A DNA stretch of 64,000 nucleotides from UBA6663 sp044226485 (GTDB lineage Bacteria; Chloroflexota; Anaerolineae; Anaerolineales; UBA6663): assembly GCA_044226485.1 (NCBI GenBank), contig JBGAGY010000005.1:124001-188000 (forward strand), written 5' to 3'. The notes below the pieces were generated by a model. The model did not search any database. It was given only the letters and a program-made list of their open reading frames with translations, and was not told the origin of the DNA. Shown piece after piece: positions 1 to 7,939 of this stretch; position 1 is the first letter of the stretch; the number at the start of each line of letters is the position of its first letter. Made by a program: the position numbers and the translations under genes.

Positions 1-919
1 TCGTCGGTGTGATCAGCGCCGCCAGCACGGCGATGCCCACCGTTGCGAACCGCCAACCGCGCGCCAGCATGCCGGCCGTCACGAAGCCAAATGTCGCAAG
101 CACGTAGACGACGAGCGGCATCTCGAACGACAGGCCCACCCAGAACATGACGTTCGTAATCAACCCGAAGTACGACGCCGGCGTCCAGGCGTTGCCGAAG
201 ACGAACTGGTCGCGCAAGAACGGGATCGCCACGGGCAACATCACGAGGTAGGCGAAGATCACGCCCAGGGCGAAAAGGATTCCGGCGATCGGGATGCCAG
301 CCAGCAGGCTCCGACGAGTGCGCGCCATCAGACCCGGGGCGATGAACAGGTAGATCTCAAGAGTTGCCCATGGGATGGCAAACACCGCGGAGCCCAGGAG
401 GATGACGCGCATGAAGGTCGCGATGCCTTCGGTTGGCTCGCGCATCTGCAGGTGCTTGGAGGCTTCGAACCCGCTCACCAGATAGGGCTGAACGGTCTCT
501 AGACGCGGCGCCGCCAACAGGGCGGCAGCGAACTCGAGCGTTTGACCACTCAGGGGAAGGCCCAGCAGCGAGATCACGTTGGACGCCTGCCAGGCCACAA
601 GGCCAATAGCCAGCACAAAGACAACGGCAGAGCGTGTCAGATGGATGCGAAGCGCATCGAGGTGTTCGCCGAACGCCGAGAGCAGCTCGAAGAAGTTCTG
701 CCGGCTGTCGAGCGATTCGCCGATGGTGTCGGTCAGCGACACTTCCTCGGGGTCTTCAGTGAGGAAACGCCTGATACGGCCTGCGCTGTTCCACACGAAC
801 CGGAACGGCCAGGAGATGATCGCCCACACTCGACGGGGAAGGGCGAGCAGTCGCTCGAGGCCGCCCGGCCGCCGCTCGGGGCGTTCGTTGATGGGGGTCG
901 CGTCAGTGGCCTGGCTCAC
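1..919 (-). CDS. tatC: Sec-independent protein translocase TatC (3' end off window)
   Basis: Reading the minus strand gives a polytopic membrane protein with the TatC hallmarks. It has a cytosolic N-terminal segment with FGEHLDALRIHL (family pattern L-EHL-ELR), an FEMPLVVY helix segment, and an ALITPT segment just before the left edge, where family members normally continue with a final helix. TatC is the core receptor of the twin-arginine translocon and binds RR signal peptides. The start is a GTG 18 nt after the TatA/B stop, which gives about 50 unusually long, Arg/Pro-rich residues before the EHL motif. No strong Shine-Dalgarno is seen, so translation may be coupled to the upstream gene. 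The last helix and the stop codon are outside the window. Confidence 0.93.
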   Translation of the reverse strand, partial: MSQATDATPINERPERRPGGLERLLALPRRVWAIISWPFRFVWNSAGRIRRFLTEDPEEVSLTDTIGESLDSRQNFFELLSAFGEHLDALRIHLTRSAVVFVLAIGLVAWQASNVISLLGLPLSGQTLEFAAALLAAPRLETVQPYLVSGFEASKHLQMREPTEGIATFMRVILLGSAVFAIPWATLEIYLFIAPGLMARTRRSLLAGIPIAGILFALGVIFAYLVMLPVAIPFLRDQFVFGNAWTPASYFGLITNVMFWVGLSFEMPLVVYVLATFGFVTAGMLARGWRFATVGIAVLAALITPT

Positions 920-937
920 CGGAGTGCTCGATTCCGA

Positions 938-1375
938 TCAGGCCGGCTTGTCCGGGCCTTTGGATTTCCAGGCCGCGTACGGGTCGGCGTTCGCTGGGGG
1001 CGGGTTGTTCGCCAGGTTCTGCTTTGCCGTCTGGCCCGCGTCTTTGACGGCTTCCGCCGCCTGCTGGGCCGCTTCGGTCGTCGCACCCCGGAGCTGCTGG
1101 CCGACCGTGTTGAGATCTTGCTTGAGGGTCTCGCCGGTTTGCTTAAGCTCGTCAAGCTCAGCTTCCTGGGCGAGACGAGCCGGCAGGTTCTGGATCTCGC
1201 GCGACGTTTGCTGGATCAGCTTGAAGTTGTCGGAGCGAGTGACGCGGTTGATGAAACGGCCGACGTTCTTGGCCCCGTTGGCGATGTCACGGGGGTTGAA
1301 AAGGATCAGCACGAGGACCAGCAGCGTCAGCAGTTCGAGCGGCCCGATCCCCAGGAAACTCAGGTCGGTAGGCAT
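938..1375 (-). CDS. Twin-arginine translocase TatA/TatB family subunit
   Basis: A 145-aa protein with one N-terminal membrane helix (residues about 8-27), a hinge with FNP in place of the usual FGP, an amphipathic helix, and a long charged, Gln/Ala-rich cytosolic tail. A Glu at the start of the helix (GPLELL) and the longer tail favour a TatB-like role, but TatA and TatB cannot be separated by sequence alone. It lies directly upstream of tatC and 1 nt after the nusB stop, so the Tat genes are probably co-transcribed with nusB. Only one TatA/B gene is visible here; a second could be elsewhere or one protein may serve both roles. Confidence 0.9.
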   Translation of the reverse strand: MPTDLSFLGIGPLELLTLLVLVLILFNPRDIANGAKNVGRFINRVTRSDNFKLIQQTSREIQNLPARLAQEAELDELKQTGETLKQDLNTVGQQLRGATTEAAQQAAEAVKDAGQTAKQNLANNPPPANADPYAAWKSKGPDKPA

Positions 1376-1376
1376 C

Positions 1377-1796
1377 TCAGGCGGTTTTCTCCGCGGCGAG
1401 TCCCGGCGCCGCAGCGCCCAGGACGCCGTTGATAAAGCGCGGCGCGCTATCTGAACCGTAATCTTTGGCGAGCTCGACAGCCTCGTTGATCGCCACCTTG
1501 AGGGGGGTGATCCGGCTGATGCCCGCTTCCCACAGCGCGATGCGCAGGATCGTGCGATCGATCACGGCCATCTGATCGAGGGGAAACTCTGGCGCGTACT
1601 GGGCGATCTGGCGATCGAGCGCGCGTGAGTTCTCCAACACGCCAGTGACCAACGCGCGCGCGAAAGCAGCGGCGTCATCGCCCAGGCCGGCCTGGACGAT
1701 CCGCTCTCCCAGCACATCCTCGATCGAGTGGCGCGTGCAGGCCAACTCGTATAGGGTCTGCATCGCGGCGGCTCGTGCCTTACGTCTTACTTTCAT
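1377..1796 (-). CDS. nusB: Transcription antitermination factor NusB
   Basis: The 139-aa product begins MKVRRKARAAAMQTLYE, the typical basic NusB N-terminus, and contains the conserved core VIDRTILRIALWE and the C-terminal INEAVELAKDYGS...RFINGVLG. NusB pairs with NusE (S10) at boxA in rRNA operons and prevents termination. I chose the ATG at 1796 because it starts exactly at the conserved sequence and gives the usual family length. A GTG at 1826 that overlaps the Asp23 stop as GTGA would add ten residues encoded partly by a C4T7 run. Both starts are possible. Confidence 0.95.
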   Translation of the reverse strand: MKVRRKARAAAMQTLYELACTRHSIEDVLGERIVQAGLGDDAAAFARALVTGVLENSRALDRQIAQYAPEFPLDQMAVIDRTILRIALWEAGISRITPLKVAINEAVELAKDYGSDSAPRFINGVLGAAAPGLAAEKTA

Positions 1797-1822
1797 GCAA
1801 AAAAAGGGGCTCGATGCGCCGC

Positions 1823-2176
1823 TCACTCAACGGCGGGCTCGTAGGCCACATCCTCCACGTGAACGTTGACAGCCACGACGTCCATGCCCACCATCTCCTG
1901 GATGGCACGCGCGACTTCAGTCTGCACCGCGCGGCTCACGTCTCGCACCTGGCTTTCGGCGCGCATGATCACGAAAAGATCAACCGTCACGGCCTGGCCG
2001 CGCACATCGATGCGGACTCCGTCGGCCTGGCTGCGTTGGAAGAGCTTGTCAAACGTCGGCGGCACTGTCGCCATGCGCGCCACACCGGGCTGGCCGAGCG
2101 TAGTCAGTCGCGCGATGGTCAGCAGCACGTCCGGCGCGATCAGCGTCTTGCCACGGCGTTCGGGTTCGTCAGTCAT
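1823..2176 (-). CDS. Asp23/Gls24 family protein
   Basis: A 117-aa protein with the Asp23/Gls24 domain over almost its whole length: IAPDVLLTIARLTTLGQPGV at the N-terminus and V..EVARAIQEMVGMDVVAVNVHVEDV at the C-terminus. Family members are small envelope-stress or membrane-anchored cytoplasmic proteins, found next to nusB in many Gram-positive-type genomes. Its exact function is unknown. Its stop overlaps a possible GTG start of nusB, and it begins 3 nt after the fabG stop, so it lies inside one operon. Confidence 0.9.
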   Translation of the reverse strand: MTDEPERRGKTLIAPDVLLTIARLTTLGQPGVARMATVPPTFDKLFQRSQADGVRIDVRGQAVTVDLFVIMRAESQVRDVSRAVQTEVARAIQEMVGMDVVAVNVHVEDVAYEPAVE

Positions 2177-2179
2177 GCG

Positions 2180-2929
2180 TCACCCCATCACAAGGCCGCC
2201 ATCGACGGTCAGCACCTGACCGGTGATGTAGCCCGCTTCATCCGAGGCCAGGAAGGCCACGGCATGTGCGATCTCTTCAGGCGTGCCCCAACGACCGAGC
2301 GGGATGCTCTTGAGCGTGGCCTGCTTGATATCCTCAGGCAGATCGTTGGTCAGCGCGGTCGGCACGAAGCCCGGAGCGACGGCGTTGACCGTCACCGCCC
2401 GGCTGGCCACTTCGCGCGCCAGGGCCCGCGTGAAGCCGATCACGCCGGCTTTGCTGGCCGAATAGTTGGTCTGGCCCGCGTTGCCGGCGATGCCTGAGAC
2501 TGACGTGATGTTGATGATCCGCCCGAAGCGCTTGCGCATCATGATTCGCACGGCCGCCTTTGAGCAATTGAATGTGCTCTTCAGGTTGGTCTGAATGACA
2601 GTGTCCCAATCGGATTCGGGCATCATCATGATCAACGTGTCGCGGGTCGTCCCGGCGTTGTTGACCAGGATGTCAAGGGACCCATAGGCCTCGGCCGCTC
2701 CCTTGACGAGCGTGTCGGCGGCCTTGAAGTCGCTGACGTCTGCCTGCACGGCCGTCGCCGTGCCGCCGGCGCTCGTGATCGCCTCGACCGTGCTGGCGGC
2801 GCCCTCGGCGTCGCGGGCGTAGTTCACCACGACTTTGGCGCCGCCTGCCGCCAGCCGCAACGCGATCGCGCGGCCGATCCCGCGCGAGGCACCCGTCACT
2901 AAGGCTGTTTTCCCCTCAAACTGAGCCAT
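2180..2929 (-). CDS. fabG: 3-oxoacyl-ACP reductase FabG
   Basis: A 249-aa short-chain dehydrogenase that performs the NADPH-dependent reduction step of fatty acid elongation. Visible motifs are the Rossmann TGASRGIG near residue 13, NNAG near 90, catalytic Ser in ITSVSG, the YSASK catalytic Tyr/Lys pair near 155, and C-terminal TGQVLTVDGG. Length is normal. A GGAGG Shine-Dalgarno lies 5 nt before the ATG, and a TATAAT box lies just upstream, so this gene may have its own promoter inside the cluster. General SDR reductases can look alike, but the motif set is typical of FabG. Confidence 0.93.
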   Translation of the reverse strand: MAQFEGKTALVTGASRGIGRAIALRLAAGGAKVVVNYARDAEGAASTVEAITSAGGTATAVQADVSDFKAADTLVKGAAEAYGSLDILVNNAGTTRDTLIMMMPESDWDTVIQTNLKSTFNCSKAAVRIMMRKRFGRIINITSVSGIAGNAGQTNYSASKAGVIGFTRALAREVASRAVTVNAVAPGFVPTALTNDLPEDIKQATLKSIPLGRWGTPEEIAHAVAFLASDEAGYITGQVLTVDGGLVMG

Positions 2930-2946
2930 GTCGCCTCCAAACGATG

Positions 2947-2952
2947 ATTATA
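2947..2952 (-). promoter_or_regulatory. -10 box upstream of fabG
   Basis: A perfect TATAAT on the minus strand lies 17 nt before the fabG ATG. Initiation about 7 nt downstream would give a very short leader that still includes the GGAGG ribosome site. No convincing -35 is seen. Confidence 0.45.
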
Positions 2953-2972
2953 CCGTGTGCAGGGTACCGAGA

Positions 2973-3944
2973 TCACAGCCAGCCGCGGCTGCGGTAGTAG
3001 AGCCATAGGGCGGCCGGCGCGACCACCATGAAGACCAGCGCCACAACCAGCAGCCAGGGCTGGTCGAACGGCAGGTGTACGAAGTTCATGCCGAAGAAGC
3101 CCGTGATCACGGTCAAGGGCATGAACAACGCGCTGAGCAGGGTCAGCGCTTTCATGACCTCGTTCTGCCGGTTCGATGTGATCGACAGGTAGATCTCGAA
3201 GGAGTTGTTGGTCAGGTCCCGGACGTTGTCGATCATGTCGCCCAGATGGAGGAGATGCTCGTAAAGGTGGACGTAGAGGTTCTGGTCGGCCGGGTCGATG
3301 AACGCGAAGTGCTCGCGGCTGAGTTGGCCCAGCACGTCGCGCTGCGGGGTGATGACCCGCCTCAGTTCGAGCACGGCGTGCTTGATCTGGAACACCTTGG
3401 CGAGCAGGTGCGGCGTCGGGTTGTCGAAGATCTCGTCCTCGATCGCGTCGATCGCCTCGTCGAGCCTGTCGACGGCGTGCAGGTGATCGGTGATGATCTC
3501 GTCGAGCACCGCGAAGAGCAGGTGATCGGGGCCCTGACCGGTCAGCGCCGAATTTCCGGTCTTGGCGATCCTCCAGACCGAGTCGATCGCGGCGCTGGTA
3601 TGCATGTGATGGGTGACCAGGAAGTTGGCGCCCAGAAAGGTGTCGACCTCGCGAGTCGTGGTCGTGAGTTCGCCTTCGGGGTAATGCACCTCGTGGGCGC
3701 TGATGTAGAGATAGTGATCCCACGACTGGATCTTGGGTTGGTTGCGCTCTTCAAGCGCATCTTTGACAGTGAGCGGATGGAACGCGAAGACATCGCGCAG
3801 GATGGTCTCCACGCGGGAGGTCGGCTCGTCGGCGAGATCGATCCACAGCAGCCCACCCGGATCTTTGAGGGCAGCTGCCCAGGCGGTCTGCGGCAGGTCG
3901 ATGGTCGTCGAACCCTTGCCGTTGCGGTAGAAGGTGCGGATCAT
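2973..3944 (-). CDS. corA: CorA family magnesium/divalent cation transporter
   Basis: A 323-aa CorA-type channel. It has an N-terminal α/β cytoplasmic domain, a long helical funnel, and two C-terminal membrane helices, with the signature GMN (FFGMNFVHLPF) closing the first helix near residue 288. CorA pentamers import Mg2+ and sometimes Co2+ or Ni2+. The frame is open further upstream, but that part reads as low-complexity sequence antisense to its neighbour. The ATG at 3944 gives the natural family start MIRTFYRNGKG. The gene follows the small membrane protein by 10 nt, consistent with co-transcription. No Shine-Dalgarno is obvious. Confidence 0.93.
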   Translation of the reverse strand: MIRTFYRNGKGSTTIDLPQTAWAAALKDPGGLLWIDLADEPTSRVETILRDVFAFHPLTVKDALEERNQPKIQSWDHYLYISAHEVHYPEGELTTTTREVDTFLGANFLVTHHMHTSAAIDSVWRIAKTGNSALTGQGPDHLLFAVLDEIITDHLHAVDRLDEAIDAIEDEIFDNPTPHLLAKVFQIKHAVLELRRVITPQRDVLGQLSREHFAFIDPADQNLYVHLYEHLLHLGDMIDNVRDLTNNSFEIYLSITSNRQNEVMKALTLLSALFMPLTVITGFFGMNFVHLPFDQPWLLVVALVFMVVAPAALWLYYRSRGWL

Positions 3945-3954
3945 GGTGAGGCGG

Positions 3955-4248
3955 CTAGTCTTCCGGTCGGCTCGTCGGTTGGTCGGCGGCGTTGATGTCT
4001 TTTGGCGGGTTCGACAGTTCGGCCACGCGGCTGCGCAATTCGGCGTAGTCGGCGTCTTTCCGCTCCTGGGCGCGCCGGCTGTCACCCAATGAACGACCGA
4101 GGGCCGAGTACTCGCTGTAGACTTTGTTGGCGCCGCCGCGCAGCGCCACGAACAGGGCGCTCACCGAGGTCAATATGGATGCGCCCGCGCACACCAGCAC
4201 AGCGGCGCCCATCGGATTCTGCTGGATGTAAGCCCACACGTCGTTCAT
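3955..4248 (-). CDS. Small single-pass membrane protein, unknown function
   Basis: A 97-aa product with one hydrophobic helix (about residues 13-36), then a charged helical tail rich in Arg, Asp and Glu and a Pro-rich end. I do not recognise the family. It begins 1 nt after the HAD gene stop (TGACATG arrangement) and ends 10 nt before corA, so it belongs to the same transcript. The tight spacing supports it being real. A link to CorA or to the HAD phosphatase is only suggested by position. Confidence 0.7.
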   Translation of the reverse strand: MNDVWAYIQQNPMGAAVLVCAGASILTSVSALFVALRGGANKVYSEYSALGRSLGDSRRAQERKDADYAELRSRVAELSNPPKDINAADQPTSRPED

Positions 4249-4249
4249 G

Positions 4250-4903
4250 TCAACCCATCAACGCCAGGCGTTCGGCGACCACGCGCTCGAGGCCCCTCAG
4301 GTGCGCGATCTGATAATCGATCCCATCGGGCAGGGGGCCTTCAACGTTCGGGCGCACCCACACTGTGGTGATGCCCAGAGCATGGGCTGCCGATAGGTTG
4401 CTCACGAGGTCGTCGGCGAAGATGCACTCGTTGGCCTTGACCCCCAGGCGGTCGAGCGCCGTCGCGTAGGCCGCCGGCTGCGGCTTGGGATGAAACTGCG
4501 TGGCAGCGATGTCGATGATGTCGGTGAAGTGCTGCCGGATGCCCAGCTCGATCAACACCCGATCTGCGTGAGCGGCATCGGCGTTTGTGAAGATCGCCTT
4601 ACGCAGCGGCAGACGCCCGAGCATCGCGCCGAGCGCCGGGTCGGGGCGGATGTACTCGCCGAGCGGGAGGTCGTGGACGAATGCAAGGTAGTCGTCAGGG
4701 TCAACATGATGAGCCTCCATCAACCCCAACAGAGTCAGCCCGTACTTCTCGTAATACGCCGATCGAAGCGCTCGCGCCTCAACGTCGGTCAGCCCGAAAC
4801 GAAGGACGATGTAGTCCGTGATCCTCGCCCCTATGGCGGGCCACAGGCCGGTTTCAGGGGCGTAGACGGTGTCGTCCAGGTCGCACAACAGCGCTTTCAG
4901 CAT
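4250..4903 (-). CDS. HAD-family hydrolase (pyrimidine 5'-nucleotidase type)
   Basis: A 217-aa HAD-like phosphatase. Motif I is LLCDLDDTVY (nucleophile Asp8 and acid/base Asp10), motif II is the Thr in AIFTNAD, motif III the Lys in FHPKPQP, and motif IV is IFADDLVSN. The layout resembles SDT1/PYNE-type pyrimidine 5'-nucleotidases, but the substrate cannot be read from sequence. I chose the ATG at 4903, which starts directly at motif I. The longer open frame upstream has no homology-like character. A TACAAT box 8 nt before the ATG suggests a leaderless message. It is the first gene of the minus-strand cluster that continues toward tatC. Confidence 0.9.
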   Translation of the reverse strand: MLKALLCDLDDTVYAPETGLWPAIGARITDYIVLRFGLTDVEARALRSAYYEKYGLTLLGLMEAHHVDPDDYLAFVHDLPLGEYIRPDPALGAMLGRLPLRKAIFTNADAAHADRVLIELGIRQHFTDIIDIAATQFHPKPQPAAYATALDRLGVKANECIFADDLVSNLSAAHALGITTVWVRPNVEGPLPDGIDYQIAHLRGLERVVAERLALMG

Positions 4904-5236
4904 AAGGCCGTATTGTAACGGGGAGCCCCTTCGGCCGCCACGGGTGCCGGGGGCGACACGCGGGACTTTCGCGACGGACTCCGCGCCTGACGCAGCACAA
5001 TCACACTCATTTTGTGGATACCCTGAGTCGCGAGCTCTATGGGCCCGAGCACGCCGGGCGCACCCCTGCTTCGGGCGTTGGCCTGCGGGCACGGGCTATC
5101 GTCCGTCGAGCCGGCGTCGAAGATCGTCAACGCGCGACCTGGCCCTTTCGGATGGCACGCGACCAGCGCCGCAACATCAGCTTCAGCGAAGCCGATGGGT
5201 TGTGGATGCACTGACCGTCGCGGCGCAGGGCGCCTG
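4904..5236. other. Intergenic stretch without a supported gene
   Basis: Between the HAD gene and the β-galactosidase stop. Short open frames exist on both strands but have no recognisable domains and low-complexity composition. Apart from the -10 box next to the HAD start, I see no clear signal and no obvious terminator. Confidence 0.6.
4912..4917 (-). promoter_or_regulatory. -10 box for the HAD gene, probably leaderless
   Basis: TACAAT on the minus strand ends 8 nt before the ATG at 4903, so initiation would fall at or next to the start codon. The -35 region is weak. Confidence 0.5.
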
Positions 5237-7210
5237 TCAGGTGGCCGCCAGCACGGCGACGCCGTAAGGCTCCAGAGTCAGCGTTCCTTGCACCGCCTGG
5301 CTCGAGAGCTGATTGACCCAGCTCCCGTCGAGCGGCATCGTTCGACCGACGCCGGTGTGGTCGATCAGGATCACGATGTCACGACCATCGACGCCGACCC
5401 GCCGCAGGGCTTCCACTCCGTCAGGCACGGCCATCACCGGTGAGATGCCCGCCGTCTCCAGGATCGGCGCCAGAGCCGATCGCAGTGTGGCGACATCGAA
5501 CTGCCCGCCGAACACAGTCACGCTGCCGCTCGCCGTCGGGCGGCGGACGATGGCGGGCCGGCCGTCGAGCCAGCCGTTGGCGCCATGATAGCGGGCGATC
5601 ACGCGCACGTTGTCGGCGAGCACCTTGAGCCGCTCAGCCCAGGTGTCGACTGAGCCTGCGACCTCGCCCTCGATGGCGATCGCTTCATCCAGCGCGTAGT
5701 ACTCCTCGACTTCACAGCCTGCCAGTTCCCGCAGCCCGGCCGGCGCGCGCTCCTGCCAGAACGACGCGGCCGAGTCGCGCGTGCCCGTGCGCGGGCTCAG
5801 CACCAGATGGCCGTGCTGGGCGAACGCCTTGAGGCGCTCGATCCGTTCCGGCGTGAAGAGCGCCAGCGCCGGCGCGATGACGACGGCGTACGGCGCCAGA
5901 TCCGCATCGGCGCTGACCACGTCGACGCTGATGTTCTGGCCCGCGATGGCCCCATAAGCGCGCAGCAGGTGCTGGATGTAGTCGAAGTCGCCGTGGTGGC
6001 GCTGGTTGTCGAGCAGCCAGCGGCTGCCGAAGTCGTGGAGGATGGCCACCCGGCTCTGCACCGTCGTGCCCGCCAGCACTTCGCGAGCCCGCGCCAGATC
6101 AGCTCCAACGGCCTGCGCCTCTGCGTAGAACGGCCGTGGTTGGCCGCTCTGATCGATCAGGGAGCCGTGCATCTGCTCCTGGCCGTTGAGGGCGTTGCGC
6201 CATTGCCAGTACAACACCGCGTCGGCGCCGTGGCCGATCGCGTGCCAGGCCCAGGCCCGCGCACGGCCGGGCTGCAGGTCGATGTTGGTGCGCGACCAGT
6301 TGACGTGGCCGGGCTGGGTCTCCATCAACCAGAAGGTGCGCCGCTTGTAGCCGCGGACGAGGTCGTGCATGGCGCCGCTCGCGAGAGGGTCGGACCAACC
6401 GGCTGGCTCGTACCAGTCCCAACTCGCCAGATCGAGGTCCTGGCTCATCGTGTAGTGGTCGAAGCCGTCGAACCACTTCATGAAGTTGTGCGTGATCCAC
6501 ACGTCTGGGCCGACATGGGCTCGGATCGCGGTGGCCTGCTTGCCCTGGAACACTCGGTACGACTCTGTGATGAAGTCGCGCCAGGCCAGCGCGAGGCCTG
6601 GGTTGCTTACTGCGTGACCGGGTGGGTCGATCTGATCCCAGCTCTGATAGGTCTCGCTCCAGTAGGCAGCGGCCCAGCGCCGGTTGAGAGTCTCGAGGTC
6701 GCTGAAGCGCCGTTGAAGGAAGGATCGGAAACCGGTGCGGCACGTCTGGCAGTAGCAGACGCGGCTGTACTCGTTGTCGATCTGCCAGCCGATGACATCG
6801 GCTCGCGAGCCGAAGCGCTCGGCCATGGCATTCGCGATGGCCGCCGACTTATCGTGATAGATGGGATCGTTGACGCAGTAGTGGCAGCGCGCGCCATGCG
6901 AGTCGCGGTGACCCTGCATGTCGATCGTCGCGAGAGTCGATGGATAGCGCTGCGTGAGCCACGCGGGCGGCGCTGCCGTGGGCGTGCCGAGCACTGTCGC
7001 GATGCCGGCGGAGCTCAATAGGTCGATGGCACGCTCGAGCCAATCGAGGTCGTAGCGATCCTCCTCGGGCTCCATGGTAGACCATGCGAACTCGGCCAGG
7101 CGAACCACAGTGAAACCCGCGGCGCGCATCAACTCGATGTCGCGAGGCCATTGTGCTTCTGGCCAGTGCTCAGGATAGTAGGCGGCGCCGAAGTCGAGGC
7201 TGCGTGGCAT
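5237..7210 (-). CDS. β-galactosidase, glycoside hydrolase family 42
   Basis: A 657-aa GH42 enzyme. It starts with the typical GAAYYPEHWP, has IGWQIDNEYS near residue 147 (Glu acid/base in NEY) and WLMETQPGHVNW near 295 (Glu nucleophile). The Cys residues around HYCVND and CYCQTC match the zinc cluster known in Thermus-type GH42 enzymes. The rest forms the glutamine-amidotransferase-like trimerisation domain and a C-terminal β domain. The enzyme hydrolyses terminal β-galactosides. No signal peptide is seen, so it should be cytoplasmic. ATG 7210 is preceded by an AGGA ribosome site, and the Ala/Val-rich upstream frame is an artefact antisense to the Gly-rich gene. Confidence 0.95.
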   Translation of the reverse strand: MPRSLDFGAAYYPEHWPEAQWPRDIELMRAAGFTVVRLAEFAWSTMEPEEDRYDLDWLERAIDLLSSAGIATVLGTPTAAPPAWLTQRYPSTLATIDMQGHRDSHGARCHYCVNDPIYHDKSAAIANAMAERFGSRADVIGWQIDNEYSRVCYCQTCRTGFRSFLQRRFSDLETLNRRWAAAYWSETYQSWDQIDPPGHAVSNPGLALAWRDFITESYRVFQGKQATAIRAHVGPDVWITHNFMKWFDGFDHYTMSQDLDLASWDWYEPAGWSDPLASGAMHDLVRGYKRRTFWLMETQPGHVNWSRTNIDLQPGRARAWAWHAIGHGADAVLYWQWRNALNGQEQMHGSLIDQSGQPRPFYAEAQAVGADLARAREVLAGTTVQSRVAILHDFGSRWLLDNQRHHGDFDYIQHLLRAYGAIAGQNISVDVVSADADLAPYAVVIAPALALFTPERIERLKAFAQHGHLVLSPRTGTRDSAASFWQERAPAGLRELAGCEVEEYYALDEAIAIEGEVAGSVDTWAERLKVLADNVRVIARYHGANGWLDGRPAIVRRPTASGSVTVFGGQFDVATLRSALAPILETAGISPVMAVPDGVEALRRVGVDGRDIVILIDHTGVGRTMPLDGSWVNQLSSQAVQGTLTLEPYGVAVLAAT

Positions 7211-7241
7211 GTCGTCCTCGCGAGGATGATCTGCAGATAGC

Positions 7242-7272
7242 ACAACGGGGCGGCTTAGGGCCGCCCCGTTGT
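7242..7272 (-). terminator. Hairpin after the RRM gene
   Basis: A perfect 13-bp stem (7242-7254 with 7260-7272) with a 5-nt loop lies between the RRM stop and the β-galactosidase start. There is no U-run, so it is either a weak terminator or an mRNA-stabilising hairpin. Confidence 0.65.
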
Positions 7273-7295
7273 CGTCAGTCGTGTTTCGATTGGGC

Positions 7296-7688
7296 TTAGA
7301 AACGGCGTCGATCGCGATCGCCACCGTCACGGCGCCGGTCGCCACCGCGACCACCACCGCCGCCGCCACCGCCGAAGCCGCCGCGACCACCACCGAAGCC
7401 GCCGCCGCCACCACCACCGCCGAAGTCACGCGGGCGATCTTCTCGCGGGCGCGCGATATTGACGGTCAGGTTGCGGTTGCCGAGCGCGGCGTTGTTGAAG
7501 CGGGCAATCGCCGCTTCCGCGTCCGCCTGGCTGCCCATCTCCACAAACGCGAAGCCCTTCGAGCGGCCGCTGTCGCGATCCTTGATCACGGCCACTGACT
7601 TGACCTCGCCGGCTTGCGCAAACAGATCGCGCAACTCCTCCTCAGTCGTCGAATAGGGCAAATTGCCGACGTACAAACGTGCTTCCAT
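7296..7688 (-). CDS. RRM-domain RNA-binding protein with Gly/Arg-rich tail
   Basis: A 130-aa protein. Residues 1-75 form one RNA recognition motif with RNP2 (LYVGNL) and RNP1 (KGFAFVEM). Residues about 85-130 are a Gly-rich tail with RGG and charged repeats ending DRRRF. Such proteins resemble the cold-induced Rbp proteins of cyanobacteria and plant glycine-rich RNA-binding proteins, and probably bind single-stranded RNA as chaperones. ATG 7688 has an AGGAG site 9 nt upstream. The leader of about 110 nt from the mapped -10 box is long enough to hold a cold-responsive structure, but I cannot show one. Confidence 0.93.
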   Translation of the reverse strand: MEARLYVGNLPYSTTEEELRDLFAQAGEVKSVAVIKDRDSGRSKGFAFVEMGSQADAEAAIARFNNAALGNRNLTVNIARPREDRPRDFGGGGGGGGFGGGRGGFGGGGGGGGRGGDRRRDGGDRDRRRF

Positions 7689-7798
7689 CTTATTTTGGCT
7701 CCTCATGCCAGGTGAACGGGGGCGGACGTGACTATCGGCGGCCAACGAACGAGCGAAGGCAAGACAGGCAGACCCAACCCACAAACGGATACTACGCA

Positions 7799-7804
7799 AG
7801 TATA
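7799..7804 (-). promoter_or_regulatory. -10 box for the RRM gene
   Basis: TATACT on the minus strand with a weak -35 (TCCACA) 17 nt upstream. It would give a leader of roughly 105 nt before the RRM start. Confidence 0.45.
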
Positions 7805-7884
7805 GCATAGGCCGAAATCCGTGTGGAACCGAATTTAGTATGAGTTGACGGGAAACTGCCCCATTGGGGGCAGGGGCGGATAGG

Positions 7885-7890
7885 TACAAT
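7885..7890 (+). promoter_or_regulatory. -10 box for the MBL-fold gene
   Basis: TACAAT lies 50 nt before the ATG at 7940 and is divergent to the RRM promoter. The best -35-like hexamer, TTGGGG, is only 15 nt upstream. Confidence 0.35.
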
Positions 7891-7939
7891 CCAGGTGCCC
7901 CGGCGATCCGGTTCGGGGCCGCCCACACTCCAACCTGGC

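Noticed and set aside
4897..5211. Minus-strand frame of 104 codons upstream of the HAD gene
   Set aside because: Low-complexity sequence with no domain; it overlaps the promoter and start of the HAD gene.
7211..7429. Upstream in-frame extension of the β-galactosidase
   Set aside because: The Ala/Val repeat is antisense to the Gly-rich tail of the RRM gene. The GH42 fold starts at the chosen ATG.
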